Below are positions 4,588 to 7,915 of a stretch of 7,915 nt of DNA, one piece after another. The number at the start of each line of letters is the position of its first letter. Within the stretch, counting starts at the first letter, position 1. Under the pieces are notes generated by a model. That model had not been told where the DNA came from, did not search any database, and was given only the letters and a program-made list of their open reading frames with translations. A program made the position numbers and the translations under genes. The DNA comes from Boseongicola sp. (GTDB lineage: Bacteria; Pseudomonadota; Alphaproteobacteria; Rhodobacterales; Rhodobacteraceae): NCBI GenBank assembly GCA_013042895.1, contig JABDPD010000267.1, forward strand, positions 1 through 7,915, read 5' to 3'.

Positions 4588-6365
4588 CAGTCCTCCGGCG
4601 GTAACACCCGCAAACGAAGTTCACGCAACTGCTCGTTCGTTGGCAGGCTCGGCGCATCCATCATCAGGTCTTCGGCGCGCTGGTTCATCGGGAACAAGAT
4701 CACCTCACGGATGTTTTGCTCATCCGCCAGAAGCATCACGATCCGGTCAATGCCTGCAGCACACCCACCGTGCGGCGGTGCGCCAAAGCGGAACGCATTG
4801 ACCATTCCGCCAAAGCGCTTCTTCACCTCGTCTTCTCCGTAACCCGCAATCTCAAAGGCCTTGAACATAATCTCGGGACGGTGATTCCGGATCGCGCCAG
4901 ACACGATTTCATACCCGTTACAGGCAAGGTCATATTGATAGCCCAGCACCTCTAACGGATCGCCCAAAAGCGCGTCCATCCCGCCTTGCGGCATCGAGAA
5001 AGGGTTGTGCTCAAAATCAACCTCGCCGGTTTCCTCGTCCTTTTCATAGATCGGGAAATCCACGATCCATGCAAAAGCGAAGCGATCCTTGTCGGTCAGC
5101 CCAAGATCATCGCCGATCACATCCCGCGCTTTGCCAGCAACGGTCTCGAACGCCTTCGCCTTGCCACCAAGGAAGAACGCCGCGTCGCCGACACCCAGCC
5201 CCAACTGCTCGCGAATGGCTTCCGTGCGCTCGGGGCCAATGTTCTTCGCCAAAGGCCCGGCAGCTTCCATACCTTCGCCCTGATCGCGCCAGAAGATATA
5301 CCCCATTCCGGGCAGCCCTTCCTTCTGCGCAAAGGCATTCATCCGGTCACAGAACTTGCGCGAACCACCGGTCGGTGCCGGAATAGCGCGGATTTCCGTG
5401 CCTTCCTGCTCCAGAATCTTCGCAAAAATCGCAAAACCCGATCCACGGAAGTGCTCGGACACATCTTGCATCTTGATCGGGTTCCTGAGGTCCGGCTTGT
5501 CCGTGCCATACCACAACGCCGCATCGCGATACGAAATCTGAGGCCACTCGCTGTCGACCTTACGGCCACCCCCGAATTCCTCAAACACGCCCTGCAACAC
5601 CGGCTGGATCGTGTCGAACACGTCCTGCTGGCTCACAAACGACATCTCCAAATCCAACTGGTAGAAATCCGTCGGCGAGCGATCCGCGCGCGGGTCTTCA
5701 TCGCGGAAACACGGCGCAATCTGGAAATACTTGTCGAACCCCGACACCATCAACAGCTGCTTGAACTGCTGGGGGGCTTGCGGCAGCGCATAGAACTTTC
5801 CCGGGTGCAGACGCGACGGCACAAGGAAGTCCCGTGCGCCCTCAGGCGACGATGCCGTAATGATCGGTGTTTGAAACTCGCGGAAGTCCAACCCCCACAT
5901 CCGCTTACGCATGGACGCCACAACATCCGAGCGCAGTTTCATGTTGTCCTGCATCGCTTCGCGGCGCAAATCGAGGAAGCGATACTTCAAACGCGTTTCC
6001 TCCGGATACTCCTGATCGCCAAAAACGATCAAAGGCAGCTCCTCAGATGCGCCCAGAACCTCAAGGTCTCGCACAAAGACCTCAACCTCACCGGTTGGGA
6101 TTTTCGCGTTCACCAACTCCGGGTCGCGCGCCTTCACGTTGCCGTCGATGCGGATACACCACTCTGAACGCACCTTCTCCATCTCGGCGAAGACCGGGCT
6201 GTCGGGGTCGCACAGAACCTGCGTAATCCCGTAGTGGTCGCGCAGGTCGACAAATAGAATGCCACCGTGGTCACGGATACGGAGAACCCAGCCCGAAAGG
6301 CGAACGGTGTCGCCGACGTTTGAGGCGTTCAGATCGGCGCAGGAATGGCTGCGATAGGCGTGCAT
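4587..6365 (-). CDS. aspS: Aspartyl-tRNA synthetase
   Basis: A 592-residue class IIb synthetase that charges tRNA with aspartate in the cytosol. Domains in order: N-terminal OB-fold anticodon-binding domain (about 1-105; [11 protein letters not shown] at 26-35), the catalytic core, the bacterial GAD insertion domain in the middle (about 290-420), and the rest of the core. Class II motif 2 is FRDED (220-224). Motif 3 ends in GIDR (538-541). H33 in RDHGG matches the residue that in Pseudomonas marks non-discriminating enzymes, which also make Asp-tRNA(Asn) for GatCAB. The frame is open to 6410, but the start at 6365 gives the usual alphaproteobacterial MHAYRSH N-terminus and has GAGGGG seven bases upstream. 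It is followed by the overlapping endonuclease gene. Confidence 0.97.
   Translation of the reverse strand: MHAYRSHSCADLNASNVGDTVRLSGWVLRIRDHGGILFVDLRDHYGITQVLCDPDSPVFAEMEKVRSEWCIRIDGNVKARDPELVNAKIPTGEVEVFVRDLEVLGASEELPLIVFGDQEYPEETRLKYRFLDLRREAMQDNMKLRSDVVASMRKRMWGLDFREFQTPIITASSPEGARDFLVPSRLHPGKFYALPQAPQQFKQLLMVSGFDKYFQIAPCFRDEDPRADRSPTDFYQLDLEMSFVSQQDVFDTIQPVLQGVFEEFGGGRKVDSEWPQISYRDAALWYGTDKPDLRNPIKMQDVSEHFRGSGFAIFAKILEQEGTEIRAIPAPTGGSRKFCDRMNAFAQKEGLPGMGYIFWRDQGEGMEAAGPLAKNIGPERTEAIREQLGLGVGDAAFFLGGKAKAFETVAGKARDVIGDDLGLTDKDRFAFAWIVDFPIYEKDEETGEVDFEHNPFSMPQGGMDALLGDPLEVLGYQYDLACNGYEIVSGAIRNHRPEIMFKAFEIAGYGEDEVKKRFGGMVNAFRFGAPPHGGCAAGIDRIVMLLADEQNIREVILFPMNQRAEDLMMDAPSLPTNEQLRELRLRVLPPED
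4592..4596 (-). promoter_or_regulatory. Endonuclease ribosome binding site inside the aspS 3' end
   Basis: On the minus strand the last aspS codons read CCG GAG GAC TGA. They contain GGAGG four bases before the endonuclease ATG, which overlaps the aspS stop as TGATG. The site therefore serves both as aspS coding sequence (Pro-Glu-Asp) and as Shine-Dalgarno sequence. This supports ATG 4587 as the start and implies translational coupling. Confidence 0.7.
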
Positions 6366-6372
6366 ATGGTGT

Positions 6373-6378
6373 CCCCTC
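6373..6378 (-). promoter_or_regulatory. Ribosome binding site that fixes the aspS start
   Basis: GAGGGG on the minus strand, seven bases before the ATG at 6365. It lies inside the longer open frame that starts at 6410, so the 15 extra N-terminal residues of that frame are probably untranslated. Confidence 0.75.
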
Positions 6379-6403
6379 AAGGGCGGTATTGGAAAGTTTC
6401 GGC

Positions 6404-6432
6404 CATACACCGCGCGAGGGGCCTAAAGTCAA
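6404..6432 (-). promoter_or_regulatory. Candidate promoter for aspS and the downstream endonuclease gene
   Basis: On the minus strand TTGACT (6427-6432) and TGTATG (6404-6409) are 17 bases apart, about 39 bases before the aspS ATG. A second TTGACG lies at 6441-6446. The -35 element is good and the -10 element is poor. No other promoter is evident for the endonuclease gene, so whichever promoter serves aspS probably serves both. Confidence 0.3.
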
Positions 6433-6500
6433 GCAAGACCCGTCAAAACAACGAACCGCTCCAACAGCACAAGAATCAAGAAAACCAGCCGAACCAGCCC

Positions 6501-6528
6501 TTGCGCCTGCCCGTCCAATCCCTATAAC
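6501..6528 (+). promoter_or_regulatory. Candidate sigma-70 promoter for carB
   Basis: TTGCGC (6501-6506) and TATAAC (6523-6528) are separated by 16 bases, with the -10 element ending 33 bases before the carB ATG. TATAAC matches five of six -10 positions. It lies in the 196-base divergent gap between aspS and carB. The rest of that gap is A/C-rich on this strand, with a short CCAGCC repeat and one GANTC site (6473-6477), but no clear hairpin or attenuator. Confidence 0.42.
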
Positions 6529-6561
6529 CCACGACAATTTGCGTGACCTAGGGGATGGCCG

Positions 6562-7915
6562 ATGCCTAAAAGAACCGACATCAAGTCGATCATGATTATC
6601 GGCGCAGGTCCCATCGTCATCGGACAAGCTTGCGAATTCGACTATTCCGGTGCTCAGGCCTGCAAGGCGCTGCGCGAAGAAGGCTTCCGCGTCATCCTCG
6701 TCAATTCGAATCCCGCCACCATCATGACCGACCCGGAACTCGCCGACGCCACCTACATTGAACCCATCACCCCCGAAGTCGTCGCCAAGATCATCGAAAA
6801 AGAGCGCCCCGACGCGCTCCTGCCCACCATGGGCGGTCAAACCGGCCTCAACACCTCGCTCGCCCTCGAAGAAATGGGCGTCCTCGAAAAGTTCGGCGTC
6901 GAGATGATCGGCGCGACGCGTGACGCCATCGAGATGGCCGAAGACCGCAAGCTCTTCCGCGAAGCCATGGACCGCATCGGCCTTGAAAACCCCAAAGCCA
7001 CAATCATCGCCGCCCCCAAAACCGACTCAGGCCGCTACGACATCCCCAAAGGTCTCGAAGACGCCATGGCCGCCATCGACTACGTCGGCCTCCCCGCCAT
7101 CATCCGCCCCGCATTCACCCTCGGCGGCACCGGCGGCGGCATCGCCTACAACCGCGACGACTATTTCGAGATCTGCCGCCGCGGCCTTGAGGCCTCCCCC
7201 GTCGCACAAATCCTCATCGACGAATCTCTCCTCGGTTGGAAAGAATACGAAATGGAAGTTGTCCGCGACCGCGCAGACAACGCCATTATCGTCTGTTCTA
7301 TCGAAAACGTAGACCCGATGGGCGTCCACACCGGAGATTCAATCACCGTCGCCCCGGCCCTGACGCTGACGGACAAAGAATACCAGATGATGCGCTCGGC
7401 CAGCATCGCCGTTCTGCGCGAGATTGGCGTCGAGACGGGTGGCTCCAACGTCCAATGGGCCGTGAACCCCGCTGATGGCCGCATGGTCGTCATCGAAATG
7501 AACCCCCGCGTCTCGCGCTCCTCGGCGCTCGCCTCCAAAGCCACCGGCTTCCCCATCGCGAAAATCGCGGCAAAACTCGCCATTGGCTACACGCTTGATG
7601 AACTCGATAACGACATCACCAAAGTCACGCCAGCCAGCTTTGAGCCAACGATTGACTATGTCGTCACCAAAATCCCGCGTTTTGCCTTTGAGAAATTCCC
7701 CGGCTCTGAGCCACACCTGACGACGGCGATGAAATCGGTCGGCGAAGCCATGGCCATCGGGCGCACCTTCCACGAGTCGATGCAAAAAGCGCTGGCATCG
7801 ATGGAAACCGGGCTAACGGGTTTTGACGAAATAGAGATTCCCGGCGCGCCCGACAAAGCGGCGATTACCGCGGCTCTGTCAAAACAAACCCCCGAGCGTA
7901 TCCGCGTCATTGCCC
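6562..7915 (+). CDS. carB: Carbamoyl-phosphate synthase large subunit, N-terminal 451 residues (3' end outside window)
   Basis: CarB uses two ATP, bicarbonate and ammonia channelled from the CarA glutaminase to make carbamoyl phosphate for arginine and pyrimidine synthesis. The visible part covers the first ATP-grasp (carboxyphosphate) domain and the beginning of the oligomerisation domain. Seen: [19 protein letters not shown] (12-30), [11 protein letters not shown] (87-97), the ATP-binding loop [13 protein letters not shown] (185-197), and the metal-binding [18 protein letters not shown] (312-329). An additional segment near 155-175, absent from Escherichia coli CarB, fits the alphaproteobacterial form as I recall it. 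The start ATG 6562 follows AGGGGA with a six-base gap. The frame is open to the window edge; full family proteins have roughly 1,070-1,120 residues. carA is not adjacent upstream. Codons end heavily in C, as expected of a highly expressed gene. Confidence 0.97.
   Translation, partial: MPKRTDIKSIMIIGAGPIVIGQACEFDYSGAQACKALREEGFRVILVNSNPATIMTDPELADATYIEPITPEVVAKIIEKERPDALLPTMGGQTGLNTSLALEEMGVLEKFGVEMIGATRDAIEMAEDRKLFREAMDRIGLENPKATIIAAPKTDSGRYDIPKGLEDAMAAIDYVGLPAIIRPAFTLGGTGGGIAYNRDDYFEICRRGLEASPVAQILIDESLLGWKEYEMEVVRDRADNAIIVCSIENVDPMGVHTGDSITVAPALTLTDKEYQMMRSASIAVLREIGVETGGSNVQWAVNPADGRMVVIEMNPRVSRSSALASKATGFPIAKIAAKLAIGYTLDELDNDITKVTPASFEPTIDYVVTKIPRFAFEKFPGSEPHLTTAMKSVGEAMAIGRTFHESMQKALASMETGLTGFDEIEIPGAPDKAAITAALSKQTPERIRVIA

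Noticed and set aside
4986..6167. Long (393-codon) open frame on the plus strand
   Set aside because: It lies wholly opposite aspS, has no family resemblance, and is rich in Arg, His and Leu, as expected for the antisense shadow of a high-GC gene.
6366..6410. Fifteen-residue N-terminal extension of AspRS from ATG 6410
   Set aside because: The conserved N-terminus starts at 6365, and a good GAGGGG site lies inside the extension.
6271..6840. 189-codon open frame on the minus strand across the aspS-carB gap
   Set aside because: It overlaps both the aspS 5' end and the carB start and has the Gly/Asp/Phe-rich composition of antisense frames. The conserved starts and ribosome binding sites of aspS and carB explain the region better.
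1..7915. GATC-site avoidance as evidence for the endonuclease target
   Set aside because: AGATCT occurs at least twice and GGATCC was not seen, but the window is too short for either count to be meaningful.

Overview
The window looks like a stretch of chromosome from an alphaproteobacterium of the Rhodobacterales (roseobacter-type Rhodobacteraceae). This is an inference from four things: a DUF1467 membrane protein coupled to methylmalonyl-CoA epimerase, an AspRS with the alphaproteobacterial N-terminus (MHAYRSH...), a CarB that carries an extra segment near residues 155-175, and a CtrA-type TTAA-N7-TTAA box. GC content is moderate to high, with many C-ending codons.

Layout. 1-865 (+): the 3' end of a nitroreductase-family gene, overlapping by ATGA a four-helix EI24/CysZ-like membrane protein. 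862-1547 (-): methylmalonyl-CoA epimerase (mce), then a DUF1467 membrane protein coupled to it through TGATG. 1708-2427 (+): a response regulator with a canonical receiver domain and an unassigned C-terminal part, preceded by a CtrA-like box. 2424-3122 (-): a RimJ/RimL-type GNAT acetyltransferase. 3214-4587: an MT-A70 adenine-DNA methyltransferase (+) whose stop codon directly abuts that of a BglII-family restriction endonuclease (-). Together they read as a Type II restriction-modification pair. 4587-6365 (-): aspS, whose TGA overlaps the endonuclease ATG. 6562-7915 (+): the first 451 codons of carB, running off the window.

Genes are packed very tightly. Every same-strand junction is an ATGA or TGATG overlap, and every convergent junction overlaps by 4 bp or abuts. 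The only non-coding gaps are three divergent promoter regions (1548-1707, 3123-3213, 6366-6561). No tRNA, rRNA, CRISPR array, insertion sequence or convincing intrinsic terminator was seen, and no stretch over 300 bases lacks a gene.

The most interesting unit is the restriction-modification pair. The endonuclease gene seems to have no promoter of its own and to be read and translated with the essential housekeeping gene aspS. Its ribosome binding site lies inside the last codons of aspS. The protective methylase faces it from the other side under its own promoter. The second most interesting item is the CtrA-like box ahead of the stand-alone response regulator.
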